A stretch of DNA of 38,521 nt, taken from Candidatus Paralachnospira avium. Its GTDB lineage: Bacteria > Bacillota > Clostridia > Lachnospirales > Lachnospiraceae. Under the pieces are notes generated by a model. The model was not told the DNA's origin and ran no database searches. It worked only from the letters and a program-made list of their open reading frames with translations. Both the position numbers and the translations under genes were made by a program. Shown here piece by piece: positions 1 to 8,166 of the stretch. Location of the stretch: contig CAJFUL010000065.1 in assembly GCA_904420245.1 (NCBI GenBank), positions 1 through 38,521 on the forward strand, given 5' to 3'. Within the stretch, counting starts at the first letter, position 1. Each line of letters opens with the position of its first letter.

Positions 1-59
1 ACCGGCCTTTACGATTCATTTAGCCTTCAGCAATTCAGTTTTTCTGAATATCCGCTTGA

Positions 60-1112
60 TTATTTCAGATACTCATCTACGTTCTCACTGGTTACCAGAA
101 CGAAATCTACCATGATTTCTTTCTCAGCGGGAGCTGCGTTGCTCTCGATGGTCTCAACCATAGCATCGATCGCTTCTGTCAGCTGTCCAACGCCATCCTG
201 ATATACGGTAGCGCCAAGCTCGCCGGCCTTGATCATTTCCAGAGGAGTCTGGTTGCCGTCAACACCAACACAGATGATGTCGGGGCGTCCAGCAGCGATG
301 GCTGCGCTCTGTGCTGCGGAAGACATATCGTCATTGTCGCAGATAACAGCTACCAGCTCATCACCATACTGAGCGATGGCGTTCTCTGTAGCGGTTGCCG
401 CCAGAGTTCCCTGCCACTGAGTATCCTCATTGGCTACCATCTCAAATTCCGGATGCTGGCTCATGATATTCTCGATACCCTGAGTACGGTCGATCTGAGC
501 GGAGTTGCCCAGGATACCGTTGCAGTGGATGTACTTGCCGCCATCGGGGCACTGCTCCAGAACCCAGTTAGCCATCATCTCGCCAGCCTGTACATCGTTA
601 GAACCGCTGTACAGTATAGCCCGATCGTCGGTGCTGGTGGTCTTGGAGTTTACAACGATTACATGGATACCAGCGTCTGCCATCTGGGTAACTGCGGGAT
701 CGGATCCAGCAGACTCACAAGGCAGGATAAATACATAGTCACAGCCCATGGTAATGCAGTCATTTGCGCAGTTGATCTGAACATCGGGAAGGGTCTGGCC
801 ATCCAGAACGCCGGTCCAGTCATCGATCACGCCTTCGCTCTTCAGAGCTTCAAAACGCTCCTCAGCGTATGCGTTGATGGGGCCATGGAAGGGGTCAGTC
901 AGGTTCTTGGAAATATATCCAACCGTGATCTTGCCGTCGCCGTTCACATCTGCGTATCCGCCGGTAGCCTCGGATTCGGATTCGCCTTCAGCCTGAGTAC
1001 CTGCTGTTGTCTCAGGTGCTGCGGTGGTCTCGTCACTACTACCGCTGGAACCGCAGGCTGCCAGACTGAGCACCATCAGAGAAGCCAAAAGTACTGCCAA
1101 CACTTTTTTCAT
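60..1112 (-). CDS. Sugar ABC transporter substrate-binding lipoprotein
   Basis: Extracellular sugar receptor of the RbsB-like periplasmic-binding-protein family (350 aa). It should be lipid-anchored outside the membrane and deliver a sugar to the permease/ATPase encoded just upstream. The N-terminus is a lipoprotein signal peptide ending in a lipobox (SLAAC, Cys about residue 20), followed by a Ser/Thr/Glu-rich tether to about residue 55. The binding domain then begins with VGYISKNLTDPFHG, the usual start of this fold. The start is supported by AAAGGAGG just upstream of the ATG. It is the last gene of the operon but is separated from the permease by 359 nt that contain a terminator and its own promoter, so it is probably made in excess. 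The ligand cannot be read from sequence. A pentose or related sugar is likely given the xylulokinase-like neighbour. Confidence 0.93.
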   Translation of the reverse strand: MKKVLAVLLASLMVLSLAACGSSGSSDETTAAPETTAGTQAEGESESEATGGYADVNGDGKITVGYISKNLTDPFHGPINAYAEERFEALKSEGVIDDWTGVLDGQTLPDVQINCANDCITMGCDYVFILPCESAGSDPAVTQMADAGIHVIVVNSKTTSTDDRAILYSGSNDVQAGEMMANWVLEQCPDGGKYIHCNGILGNSAQIDRTQGIENIMSQHPEFEMVANEDTQWQGTLAATATENAIAQYGDELVAVICDNDDMSSAAQSAAIAAGRPDIICVGVDGNQTPLEMIKAGELGATVYQDGVGQLTEAIDAMVETIESNAAPAEKEIMVDFVLVTSENVDEYLK

Positions 1113-1159
1113 TTCTAATTCCTCCTTTTTTCTTTCGCTTGTCTATCAAGCTCTTGTAT

Positions 1160-1188
1160 ATATTAACACATTTACTATAATAAGTCAA
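1160..1188 (-). promoter_or_regulatory. Promoter of the sugar-binding protein gene
   Basis: Reading on the minus strand there is TTGACT (1183-1188), a 17-nt spacer and TAATAT (1160-1165), a good housekeeping-sigma match. It lies about 50 nt before the start of the binding-protein gene and downstream of the terminator that follows the permease. It therefore allows separate, stronger expression of the receptor. Confidence 0.7.
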
Positions 1189-1424
1189 TGACGTTTTATA
1201 GAATTTTACCAACAGGATTTCTGTCGAAATTTTTGATATTAGTCACATATTTTATTCAATCCAGCACAATTGCCAAAAGTTTCGTCAAATTTCTAAGGAA
1301 TTCTACTAATTCTTCCTTTTTCCCATTTCCCAGAAAAAATTTTATTTCACGCCCTCTGTTTCTGTCTCACAGACAGCCCAAAGCCGGAACGGATCTGGCG
1401 ATCACCGCCCATTGCCTATAGAAT

Positions 1425-1454
1425 AGAAAAAACCCCGGCGCCTGAGCGCCGGGG
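1425..1454 (-). terminator. Rho-independent terminator after the permease gene
   Basis: Arms CCCCGGCGC (1433-1441) and GCGCCGGGG (1446-1454) pair perfectly around a 4-nt loop. On the minus strand the hairpin is followed by a T run (plus-strand A run at about 1427-1432). It sits 18 nt past the permease stop, inside the operon. It should stop or attenuate transcripts coming from the rpiR promoter before the binding-protein gene. Confidence 0.9.
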
Positions 1455-1471
1455 CAGCAGATCTTACAGGA

Positions 1472-2452
1472 TTATTTACGGTTCCTGCCGTTGATGGCCA
1501 TATCCAGCATAACGGTGCCGATAATGACCAGGCCTCGGATGATGGACTGCCAGTTGGCGTCGATACCGATCATATTGATACCGTTGTAGATAAAGCCTAC
1601 GATGAAGATACCGATCAGTACGCCGGGCATGGTGGCAATACCGCCTGCGAAGGACGTACCGCCGATGACAGCTGCCGCAACGGCGTCTGTCTCATAGCCA
1701 ACACCCAGGTTGGACTGTCCGGAACCAGTCTTGGCCGCCATGATGACCGCGCCTACACCAGCCAGGAAACCGGAAATGGTATGGCAGATGATACGGATCT
1801 TCACTTCGCTGACACCGGAGGCCACAGCCGCGTTGGCATTGCCGCCGACAGCCAGGATATAACGGCCCAGCTTAGTCCAGTGGAACATGATGTACATCAG
1901 GATAAAGACCACTAAGAGCATGATGACCGGGATCGGGATCCCCAGGACCTTGCCATAGTAGATATTCTTTACATTCTGGCCAAAGGTGATGGCCTTGCCG
2001 CCGGAAATAACCTGGGCAGCGCCGCGGATGACCAGCTGCATGGACAGCGTAACTACGAAGGGGAACATATTGAACTTCGCGATGAAGAAGCCGTTGATGA
2101 AACCAAACAGAGTCGCGACCGCCACGCCGATCAGGATGCCTGCAAACATGGGCATTCCGCCGTTGGTGATGGTCTGGCCCATGATAACGCCTACCAAAGC
2201 CAGCTGGGCGCCTACCGTCAGGTCGATGCCGCCGATGGTGATACACAGACACATACCGAAGGCCAGCATACCGTTTATGGAAATCTGAGTAATGACGTTG
2301 ACCAGGTTGCTGGCGCTCAGGAATACAGGTCTGGCAATGGCGATGGCAATGATCATGATGACCATGATCAAGCTGACGCCGTACTTACCCATAAAGCTTC
2401 GCCATGTTTCCCTCTCTAAGCCTAAGATCTTTCCTTCTTTTTTTGTAGCCAT
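1472..2452 (-). CDS. Sugar ABC transporter permease, RbsC/BPD_transp_2 family
   Basis: Integral membrane permease (326 aa), usual length for the RbsC/MglC/XylH group. The sequence is a series of hydrophobic segments from about residue 27 to 320. It includes the family-typical GGIDLTVGAQLAL stretch (about residues 94-106) and the AAAVIGGTSFAGG stretch near residue 255, a region that contacts the ATPase in this family. The ATG at 2452 is preceded by AGGAGGAG at good spacing. It follows the ATPase gene by 13 nt, so the two are co-transcribed and very likely translated together. It is expected to work as a homodimer with the ATPase at 2466-3977 and the receptor at 60-1112. The substrate is unknown from sequence. 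Confidence 0.93.
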   Translation of the reverse strand: MATKKEGKILGLERETWRSFMGKYGVSLIMVIMIIAIAIARPVFLSASNLVNVITQISINGMLAFGMCLCITIGGIDLTVGAQLALVGVIMGQTITNGGMPMFAGILIGVAVATLFGFINGFFIAKFNMFPFVVTLSMQLVIRGAAQVISGGKAITFGQNVKNIYYGKVLGIPIPVIMLLVVFILMYIMFHWTKLGRYILAVGGNANAAVASGVSEVKIRIICHTISGFLAGVGAVIMAAKTGSGQSNLGVGYETDAVAAAVIGGTSFAGGIATMPGVLIGIFIVGFIYNGINMIGIDANWQSIIRGLVIIGTVMLDMAINGRNRK

Positions 2453-2465
2453 TTTCTATCTCCTC

Positions 2466-3977
2466 CTACTTTCCACCAAATTCTTTTGCCAGAATCACTT
2501 CCTGAGTTGCGGCGCCGCTGGTGATCTCCGCGCGGCTCACCTCGCCGTTGAGCTTCCCTTCGTGATAGATCAGGAGCCGGTCGCTCATACCCATTACCTC
2601 AGGCAGTTCCGATGAGATCATGATGATCGCCATGCCCTGGGCCGCAAACTGGCACATCAGCGTATGGATCTCGGATTTCGCGCCTACGTCCACGCCTCGG
2701 GTGGGCTCGTCCAGGATCAGGACCTTGGGATTTGCCATGACCCACTTGGCGATAACGACCTTCTGCTGGTTGCCGCCGGAAAGAGAGAACGCGTTATGCT
2801 CGATGCTGCCGGCCTTGACCGTCAGAAGATCCGCGACCTCCTTGCACTCCTTTTTCTCTCTTCTCTGATTTATAAACAGTCCCTTTTGTTTTGCCGGAAG
2901 GTTCGGAAGGGAAATATTTTCTCTGATGGAACGGAAGAGACAGAGGCCGTAGTTCTTCCTGTCCTCATTGACCATACAGATGCCCTTCTTGATGGCGTCC
3001 TTGGGATTCTTGACTTTGATCTCTTCTCCGTTGAGCCACATCTTGCCCTTGTCCAGTTTATCCAGACCGAAAATAGCTCTCATGGTCTCGCTCCGGCCGG
3101 ATCCCACCAGACCTGTAAGGCCCAGGATCTCGCCCGCATGGACCTCAAAGCTGATGTCGTCAAAGCCCTGGCCGGAAAGACCTTCCACCTTGAAGACCAC
3201 ATCGCCGATCTCGCAGTCCACCTTGGGGAATACGTTCTTCACCTGGCGGCCTACCATCATGGAGATCAGCTCGTCTCTGGTGACGCCGTCCATGGAACGG
3301 GCTCCCACATATGTACCGTCCCGGAATACCGCCACGCTGTCGCAGATCTCAAAGATCTCATCCATACGGTGGGAAATATAGATAATGGCCACGCCCTGTT
3401 TCTTCAGATCCCGGATCACGCTGAACAGATGCTCCGTCTCCTCACTGTCCAGAGAGGAAGTAGGCTCATCCATGATGATCATCTTGGCGTTACAGGAAAC
3501 TGCCTTGATGATCTCCACCATCTGCATCTGGGCCAGAGAAAGCTTTCCCATCACCGTAGTGGCCGGATAAGGGAAATCAAACTGATCCAGGATCTCCTGC
3601 GCCTTCTTGTTCTGGGCCTTCTTGTTCAGGAAAATACCGCCCGCCGTACTTTCTCTCTTCAAGAAAATACTCTCCGCGATGGTCAGATGAGGCTCCGGGT
3701 TCAGCTCCTGATGGATCATGGAGATCCCGGCCTTCATGGCGTCTACCGGGCCCTTAACCTTATAGGGCTTGCCCTCAAAGGTCATAGTTCCCGCGTCGGG
3801 CTGATGGAGGCCGATGACGGCTTTCATCAAGGTAGACTTGCCGGCGCCGTTTTCGCCCAGCAGTGCAAGGACCTCACCCTTCTTGACATGAAGCTGGACA
3901 TCCGCAAGCGCCTGAGTACCGCCGAATGCTTTGTAGATGCCTTCACATTCAAAGATGTACTCGTCTTTGTTTTTCAT
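2466..3977 (-). CDS. Sugar ABC transporter ATP-binding protein with two ATPase domains (RbsA/MglA type)
   Basis: Fused double ATPase (503 aa) that powers sugar import. The first domain has Walker A GENGAGKST (about residue 40), signature LSLAQMQ and Walker B MIIMDEPTSSLD. The second domain has a degenerate Walker A (GLVGSGRSE), signature LSGGNQQKV and Walker B VLILDEPTRGVD. One intact and one altered site is normal for RbsA/MglA/XylG proteins. I chose the ATG at 3977 (MKNKDEYIF), preceded by GGGAG five nt upstream, over a TTG four codons earlier. It lies 47 nt after the xylulokinase-like gene and 13 nt before the permease, inside the same operon. Confidence 0.93.
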   Translation of the reverse strand: MKNKDEYIFECEGIYKAFGGTQALADVQLHVKKGEVLALLGENGAGKSTLMKAVIGLHQPDAGTMTFEGKPYKVKGPVDAMKAGISMIHQELNPEPHLTIAESIFLKRESTAGGIFLNKKAQNKKAQEILDQFDFPYPATTVMGKLSLAQMQMVEIIKAVSCNAKMIIMDEPTSSLDSEETEHLFSVIRDLKKQGVAIIYISHRMDEIFEICDSVAVFRDGTYVGARSMDGVTRDELISMMVGRQVKNVFPKVDCEIGDVVFKVEGLSGQGFDDISFEVHAGEILGLTGLVGSGRSETMRAIFGLDKLDKGKMWLNGEEIKVKNPKDAIKKGICMVNEDRKNYGLCLFRSIRENISLPNLPAKQKGLFINQRREKKECKEVADLLTVKAGSIEHNAFSLSGGNQQKVVIAKWVMANPKVLILDEPTRGVDVGAKSEIHTLMCQFAAQGMAIIMISSELPEVMGMSDRLLIYHEGKLNGEVSRAEITSGAATQEVILAKEFGGK

Positions 3978-4024
3978 GTTCTCTCCCAACTTTTCTCACC
4001 TCTATGCTTTCTTTTAGGCCGGCA

Positions 4025-5530
4025 TCACTGCCTGCGCCCCATTAATGTTACCCGCTGCAAAACCTCCCCGCTGGCCTTATAAGTATCCTTGTACAGCTGA
4101 TAGTACTCCTGATAGATCTTGTGATTCTCCTCATCAGGCACTACTGTCAGATCCTTGTACCGGATGGCGGCCTGGCAGCCTTCCTCAATGCTGCGGTAAA
4201 CTCCTGCGCCTGTTCCTGCCGCAATGGCAGCGCCCAGTCCCGCCTGCTCCTCCGTATCGGCGACCTTCAGGGGGATCCCGTAGATGTCCGCCTGGATCTG
4301 GAGCCAGGGTCCGCTGCGCGCGCCGCCTCCGGAAGCAACCATGGTATCTGCCTTAAGCCCCAGATCGCCGCAGACCTCTATGCACTGGTTCAGCGCGTAG
4401 GCTACGCCTTCCATGACTGCTCTCGTCATCTCCGGACGGCCGGTATTCAGGTTGACGCCCAGAAACATACCGCTGAGGTTGGGGTTCACGTGAGGTGTCC
4501 GTTCTCCGTTGAGGTAAGGCAGGAACACAACGCCTCCGCTTCCCGGTCTCACTTTTGCAACTTGTTCATTTATCTGGTTATAATCAGCCTTTTCAAAAAG
4601 GCTGTTAAACCACTTGAGGGATAAGCCTGCGTTCATGATGGCGCCCATGGTAAACCAGTGCCCCTTCTGATAACCGCAGAATGTATTGGTGGACAGCGCC
4701 GGATTCAAGATCGGCACATCGCTCTGGAACGATACCTGACCGCTGGTCCCGATATTGGCCGATGCCTGTCCGGCCTTGGTGATCCCGTTTCCAATGCTCT
4801 GCATCACCTGGTCTCCGCCTCCGGCAGCCACTATGGTGCCGGCGGCCAGGCCGGTGGCTTCCGCCGCCTCCCGGCAGACTGTGCCGGCGGCTTCTGCCGT
4901 TCCATAACACTTGGGGAAGAAATCCATGGGCACGTCCACCGCCCTGAGGATCTCCTCCGACCAGCAGTTTCTCCTGATATCAAAGGCCAGTGTGGCGGAG
5001 GCATCCGAATAATCGGAAGAGACCTCGCCGGTCATCTTGAATTTCAGATAATCCTTGGGAAGAAATACGTATCTGACCTTTTCGTAATTTTCCGGTTCAT
5101 TGTCCCTCACCCACATCAGGGACGGCAGCAGAAATCCTGTATAGACGGGATTCATCACCAGCTCCCGCACCTTGTCCGGGCCCAGGGCCTCTTTGATCTT
5201 CTCCACCTGGACCGAGGAACGCGCATCGCAGTGGAGGATCGCGGGACGGATCACCTGATGATCCTGATCCAGCAGGACCGCTCCGTGCATCTGTCCCGAG
5301 AAGCTGACGCCCTTGATCTCCGACGCCGGAGCGCCGCAGGCGGCAAGCGCCTCTCTCACAGTTTCACAGCAGGCCTGCCACCACTCCTTCGGATCATGCT
5401 CCGCATAGCCTCCGGCAGGAGATGCAAACTGGTACGCCCTGGCGCTCTGAGCCTTTACATGGCCGGCCTCATCTATGATGATGGTCTTCAGGCTGGATGT
5501 ACCCAGGTCAATCCCCATCAAATATGCCAT
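4025..5530 (-). CDS. xylB: Xylulokinase-like FGGY-family carbohydrate kinase
   Basis: FGGY kinase (501 aa) expected to phosphorylate D-xylulose or a similar ketose with ATP. It begins MAYLMGIDLGTSSLKT, the phosphate-1 motif of the actin-like ATPase fold. It has SGQMHG (about residue 80), typical of xylulokinases, and GGGDQVMQSIGNG and ASGGGARSGPW in the C-terminal half, where ATP and sugar bind. The ATG at 5530 has a near-perfect GGAGGAGG seven nt upstream, which rules out the longer upstream reading that overlaps the previous gene. It follows the ADP-dependent kinase gene by 20 nt. No xylose isomerase is present in the window, so the true substrate may be another pentulose or a sugar alcohol product. 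The family call is firm; the xylulose specificity is moderate. Confidence 0.85.
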   Translation of the reverse strand: MAYLMGIDLGTSSLKTIIIDEAGHVKAQSARAYQFASPAGGYAEHDPKEWWQACCETVREALAACGAPASEIKGVSFSGQMHGAVLLDQDHQVIRPAILHCDARSSVQVEKIKEALGPDKVRELVMNPVYTGFLLPSLMWVRDNEPENYEKVRYVFLPKDYLKFKMTGEVSSDYSDASATLAFDIRRNCWSEEILRAVDVPMDFFPKCYGTAEAAGTVCREAAEATGLAAGTIVAAGGGDQVMQSIGNGITKAGQASANIGTSGQVSFQSDVPILNPALSTNTFCGYQKGHWFTMGAIMNAGLSLKWFNSLFEKADYNQINEQVAKVRPGSGGVVFLPYLNGERTPHVNPNLSGMFLGVNLNTGRPEMTRAVMEGVAYALNQCIEVCGDLGLKADTMVASGGGARSGPWLQIQADIYGIPLKVADTEEQAGLGAAIAAGTGAGVYRSIEEGCQAAIRYKDLTVVPDEENHKIYQEYYQLYKDTYKASGEVLQRVTLMGRRQ

Positions 5531-5550
5531 AGCAATCCTCCTCCTTTTTC

Positions 5551-6867
5551 TCATTCAAAGCAGGTATGTACTCCCGACACAAAAGTATCTCCCAGTCCAA
5601 TGGTATACTTGGGATGCTCCAGATACCGGGAAGGCACCAGGACTGCCTGTTTGTCCAGCTCAAGCTGCTCCAGCCGCTCATGGAACGCCAGGCCCGTGGG
5701 GCTTAAGGACAGCGCCAGGCTCTCCCTGCACTCCTCGATGGTGCCGTATTTCCCGATCCTGGCTCTGGTCCCGGACATCAGATTTCCAATGGTCAGTCCC
5801 TTTTCGATATCAATGCCTTTCCATTCTTTTCCATAGTACAAAGAGTAGTCCTTGGTATGAAGGACGACTCCTCCGGCGCCGTAGCGGTCCAAAAGCGCCT
5901 GAGCGCCCTGGATAACGGAAGCCAGATCTTCAATATCCGTATGGATCCCGTATCTCTCATTCTGGGCCACCAGTTCCTCTTCGTTGGTGCCGACGATATC
6001 GGCATAGGGAGCCAGCTTCTTGAACAGAAGCTCCTTGACCTCCGGATTCATATAATAAGCGCCTTCCAGATAGAAGACAAAATCCGGATTCTTCTTCCGC
6101 ATGATCTCTATATGCCCACAGATCTGCTCCAGCCGCTCCTCCATCACCGCCGTATCGATCACGGCGTCGAATCCGGAAGCCAGATAGGAAGAAACATCCT
6201 CCGCATGGCGGTTCCAGTAATCGAAGAAGCACGGGTCGATGGGAACCGTCTTATGGATCTTGTCATAAAACAGGATCAGCCTGTTGGAAAGCGGCACCGC
6301 GTACTCTTTTCCATGGATGAGGATCTTGTCATCCTTGGAAAACTGGAGGATCATGTGGTATACGGGAGGCTCATCGGAAGCCCCCTCCATGATGGGGACC
6401 AGCTTATCCCCCTTGACCACCTGCATGCCTGCGGCATCCATCATGCTGCAGACCTCCCTGCACTTATCCGTCAGCTGGGCCACCATGGGAAAGCCCAGTG
6501 CCGCCAGGGCAGCCGCGCCCTGGGCGCAGGTGCCTCCCAGCGCAGGCTCCGACTCAAAATGGCTCTGGAGATACTGGCATACCTCCACGCTGGTGATGTC
6601 AAAATTGGCCCCAATGCCCTTCATCAGGCAGTAACTGCTGATCCTGGCGAAGTCCTCCATGGTATCCATGGTATCCCCCGCCTCCGCACTGGGCTCCTCC
6701 TTCAAAAACTCTTCAAGGATCTTATTATATACATCCACATCCCACTTGAGCACCACGTCATAGTTGCTGGTATATCCGAAGACGTGACGGCGTCCTGTCT
6801 CCCTGCACCGCCTGATGTCTCCGGGGATCTGATCCAAATAAGCTTCGTATTTATCTTGATATGCCAT
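5551..6867 (-). CDS. ADP-dependent glucokinase/phosphofructokinase family kinase
   Basis: Ribokinase-fold sugar kinase (438 aa) of the ADP-dependent glucokinase/phosphofructokinase family, which uses ADP instead of ATP to phosphorylate a hexose or hexose phosphate. Visible marks are the NEEE metal motif (residues 295-298), a GG-containing sugar-binding turn at about 111, and the catalytic GLGD motif (D427) followed by TFVSG close to the C-terminus. I chose the ATG at 6867, preceded by AAGGTG. The longer reading would run into rpiR. It sits 25 nt after rpiR and 20 nt before the xylulokinase-like gene, so it belongs to the transport operon. Characterised members are mainly archaeal glycolytic enzymes; bacterial operon-borne members are poorly understood. 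Substrate and real phosphoryl donor are uncertain here. Confidence 0.82.
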   Translation of the reverse strand: MAYQDKYEAYLDQIPGDIRRCRETGRRHVFGYTSNYDVVLKWDVDVYNKILEEFLKEEPSAEAGDTMDTMEDFARISSYCLMKGIGANFDITSVEVCQYLQSHFESEPALGGTCAQGAAALAALGFPMVAQLTDKCREVCSMMDAAGMQVVKGDKLVPIMEGASDEPPVYHMILQFSKDDKILIHGKEYAVPLSNRLILFYDKIHKTVPIDPCFFDYWNRHAEDVSSYLASGFDAVIDTAVMEERLEQICGHIEIMRKKNPDFVFYLEGAYYMNPEVKELLFKKLAPYADIVGTNEEELVAQNERYGIHTDIEDLASVIQGAQALLDRYGAGGVVLHTKDYSLYYGKEWKGIDIEKGLTIGNLMSGTRARIGKYGTIEECRESLALSLSPTGLAFHERLEQLELDKQAVLVPSRYLEHPKYTIGLGDTFVSGVHTCFE

Positions 6868-6892
6868 ATCCACACCTTTTTCCGCTGATATT

Positions 6893-7726
6893 TTACAGCT
6901 TGTATTCCGCCAGGAGCATCTCCAGGCTGTCCACATTGGAACCCCGCTCCGCATTGGCTACAAAATAGAGGAGCGCATCCAGGACCGCCATCACATAGAC
7001 GTGGGAAGTAGCTCCGAACTCACTGAACAATGGATCCTCCACCTGTGTATACAGGATATGATCCGCCACCTGGGAAATGGGACTCCTGGCCGCGTCCGTG
7101 ACGGCTATGCACTTCATTCCCTTATCCCGTCCCAGCTCCAGGGCCTGTACCACCTGTCTGGAGCTTCCCGAATGGGAAATGCCGATGACCACATCCCGCC
7201 GTCCTCCCAGGCTTATGCGGCTCAGGAAATATTCCGGCACCAGAGAGCTGTTGGTACGGATCCCCAGGCGTCCCAGACGGAATGCCAGGTCAATGGCCAC
7301 GGGGCCGGTGTTTCCCACTGCCGCGATATGGACCATCTCGCTCTCCCGGATCAGCTTCGCGCAGCTTAAGACCACATTCATGTCCAGCCTGGAAGCCGTA
7401 TTCAGCAAGTTCCTGGCGATCCCCTGCAGGATGGCCTTGGCCGTATCCGGATTGTTCTGGTCGCCCCGGTAGCCCACCAGCTGATGCTGCCCCAGGTCTC
7501 TGGCCAGGGATAGCTTCATCTGATAGAAGCCCTGATACCCCAGATGCTTGCACATACGGATCACTGTGGCGTCGCTGACACCAGAAAGCTCGGCCAATTC
7601 TGATACATTGGCCGATACAGTCTGCTCCGGATGTTCCAATATATAATCTGCCACCTTCCTCTCAGCAGCGAACATCTGCTGATAGTTTTCCTTGATGGTA
7701 TCGATGACTAAATCGCTCGGGCCCAT
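6893..7726 (-). CDS. RpiR/MurR-family transcriptional regulator (HTH + SIS)
   Basis: Cytoplasmic regulator (277 aa) with an N-terminal RpiR-type helix-turn-helix (about residues 5-77, including ANVSELAELSGVSDATVIRMCKH) and a C-terminal SIS sugar-phosphate-binding domain (about 110-245, with AAVGNTGPVAIDLAFRLGRLG and VIGISHSGSSRQVVQAL). Proteins of this family sense a phosphosugar and control the adjoining sugar genes. The ATG at 7726 follows GGAGGAAGGG. It is the first gene of the operon and lies behind a consensus promoter that is flanked by an inverted repeat, so autoregulation and control of the kinases and transporter are likely. The effector would plausibly be a product of one of the two kinases; this is inference. 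Confidence 0.9.
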   Translation of the reverse strand: MGPSDLVIDTIKENYQQMFAAERKVADYILEHPEQTVSANVSELAELSGVSDATVIRMCKHLGYQGFYQMKLSLARDLGQHQLVGYRGDQNNPDTAKAILQGIARNLLNTASRLDMNVVLSCAKLIRESEMVHIAAVGNTGPVAIDLAFRLGRLGIRTNSSLVPEYFLSRISLGGRRDVVIGISHSGSSRQVVQALELGRDKGMKCIAVTDAARSPISQVADHILYTQVEDPLFSEFGATSHVYVMAVLDALLYFVANAERGSNVDSLEMLLAEYKL

Positions 7727-7787
7727 TCCCTTCCTCCATTTCCAGGACGGCACCCACCATTCGTCCTATTGAACAATTTTGCAAATT

Positions 7788-7838
7788 TTCATATACTGAT
7801 TATAGGATAATTGCACAGCTTTGTCAATCGTATATGAA
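7788..7838. promoter_or_regulatory. Candidate RpiR operator: inverted repeat bracketing the promoter
   Basis: TTCATATAC (7788-7796) and its exact reverse complement GTATATGAA (7830-7838) flank the rpiR promoter core. Their centres are 42 bp apart, about four helical turns, so a dimer or tetramer could bridge them and occlude RNA polymerase. Assignment to RpiR rests on position and symmetry only. Confidence 0.5.
7799..7827 (-). promoter_or_regulatory. Consensus promoter of the rpiR sugar operon
   Basis: On the minus strand: TTGACA (7822-7827), 17-nt spacer, TATAAT (7799-7804). Both hexamers are perfect consensus. It is placed about 75 nt before the rpiR ATG. A promoter this strong normally needs repression, which fits the flanking inverted repeat. 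Confidence 0.85.
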
Positions 7839-8074
7839 GCGAAAATGTCTCATCCATGAAATTTTTTTTAATATTCCATTGTTTTTCTTTTGTCTTTCGT
7901 GCTTTATCACCAAATCTTACTGATATTTTTATGAATTTTTCCTATGCCCTTGAAAAAAAATTTCACAGCTACTAATTTTTAAATATTTCTTTCTTTTCCC
8001 TCTTTTTTGTGTACTTTATACATAAATCACAAAATTTTTCCGGATAAAAACCGTTATTTTTCCAAAACTAACAT

Positions 8075-8128
8075 AAAAGGCTATACTGAACTCTCCCTTT
8101 TCCCGGGAGCGTCCAAGTACAGCCTTTT
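8075..8128 (-). terminator. Terminator of the glnA-ANTAR-dapF-dapL operon
   Basis: A long stem: AAAAGGCT (8075-8082) pairs with AGCCTTTT (8121-8128), extended by further pairs (TACT/AGTA) and an inner CTCCC/GGGAG stem. On the minus strand it ends in CCTTTTAT. It lies about 40 nt beyond the dapL stop. Confidence 0.75.
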
Positions 8129-8166
8129 CATCCTGTTCCGGTATAGGCGTCTGATCTGCCTGCGTC

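Larger units (their letters stand above)
1113..1471. other. 359-nt intergenic gap between permease and binding protein
   Basis: No convincing gene is present. The gap holds a strong hairpin terminator next to the permease stop (1425-1454), about 230 nt of AT-rich sequence, a sigma-A type promoter (1160-1188) and the binding-protein ribosome site. A short plus-strand open frame at 1188-1421 has no recognisable protein features or ribosome site, and I do not call it. Confidence 0.7.
7727..8166. other. 440-nt AT-rich intergenic region between dapL and rpiR
   Basis: No gene seen. The region contains the rpiR promoter and its flanking repeat (7788-7838), a very AT-rich stretch with many T runs (about 7855-8040), and the terminator of the glnA-dapL operon (8075-8128). 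Confidence 0.75.

Noticed and set aside
2664-5836. Long plus-strand open frames opposite the ABC ATPase and xylulokinase-like genes
   Set aside because: The minus-strand genes carry complete conserved motifs; the plus-strand frames have none and no ribosome sites.
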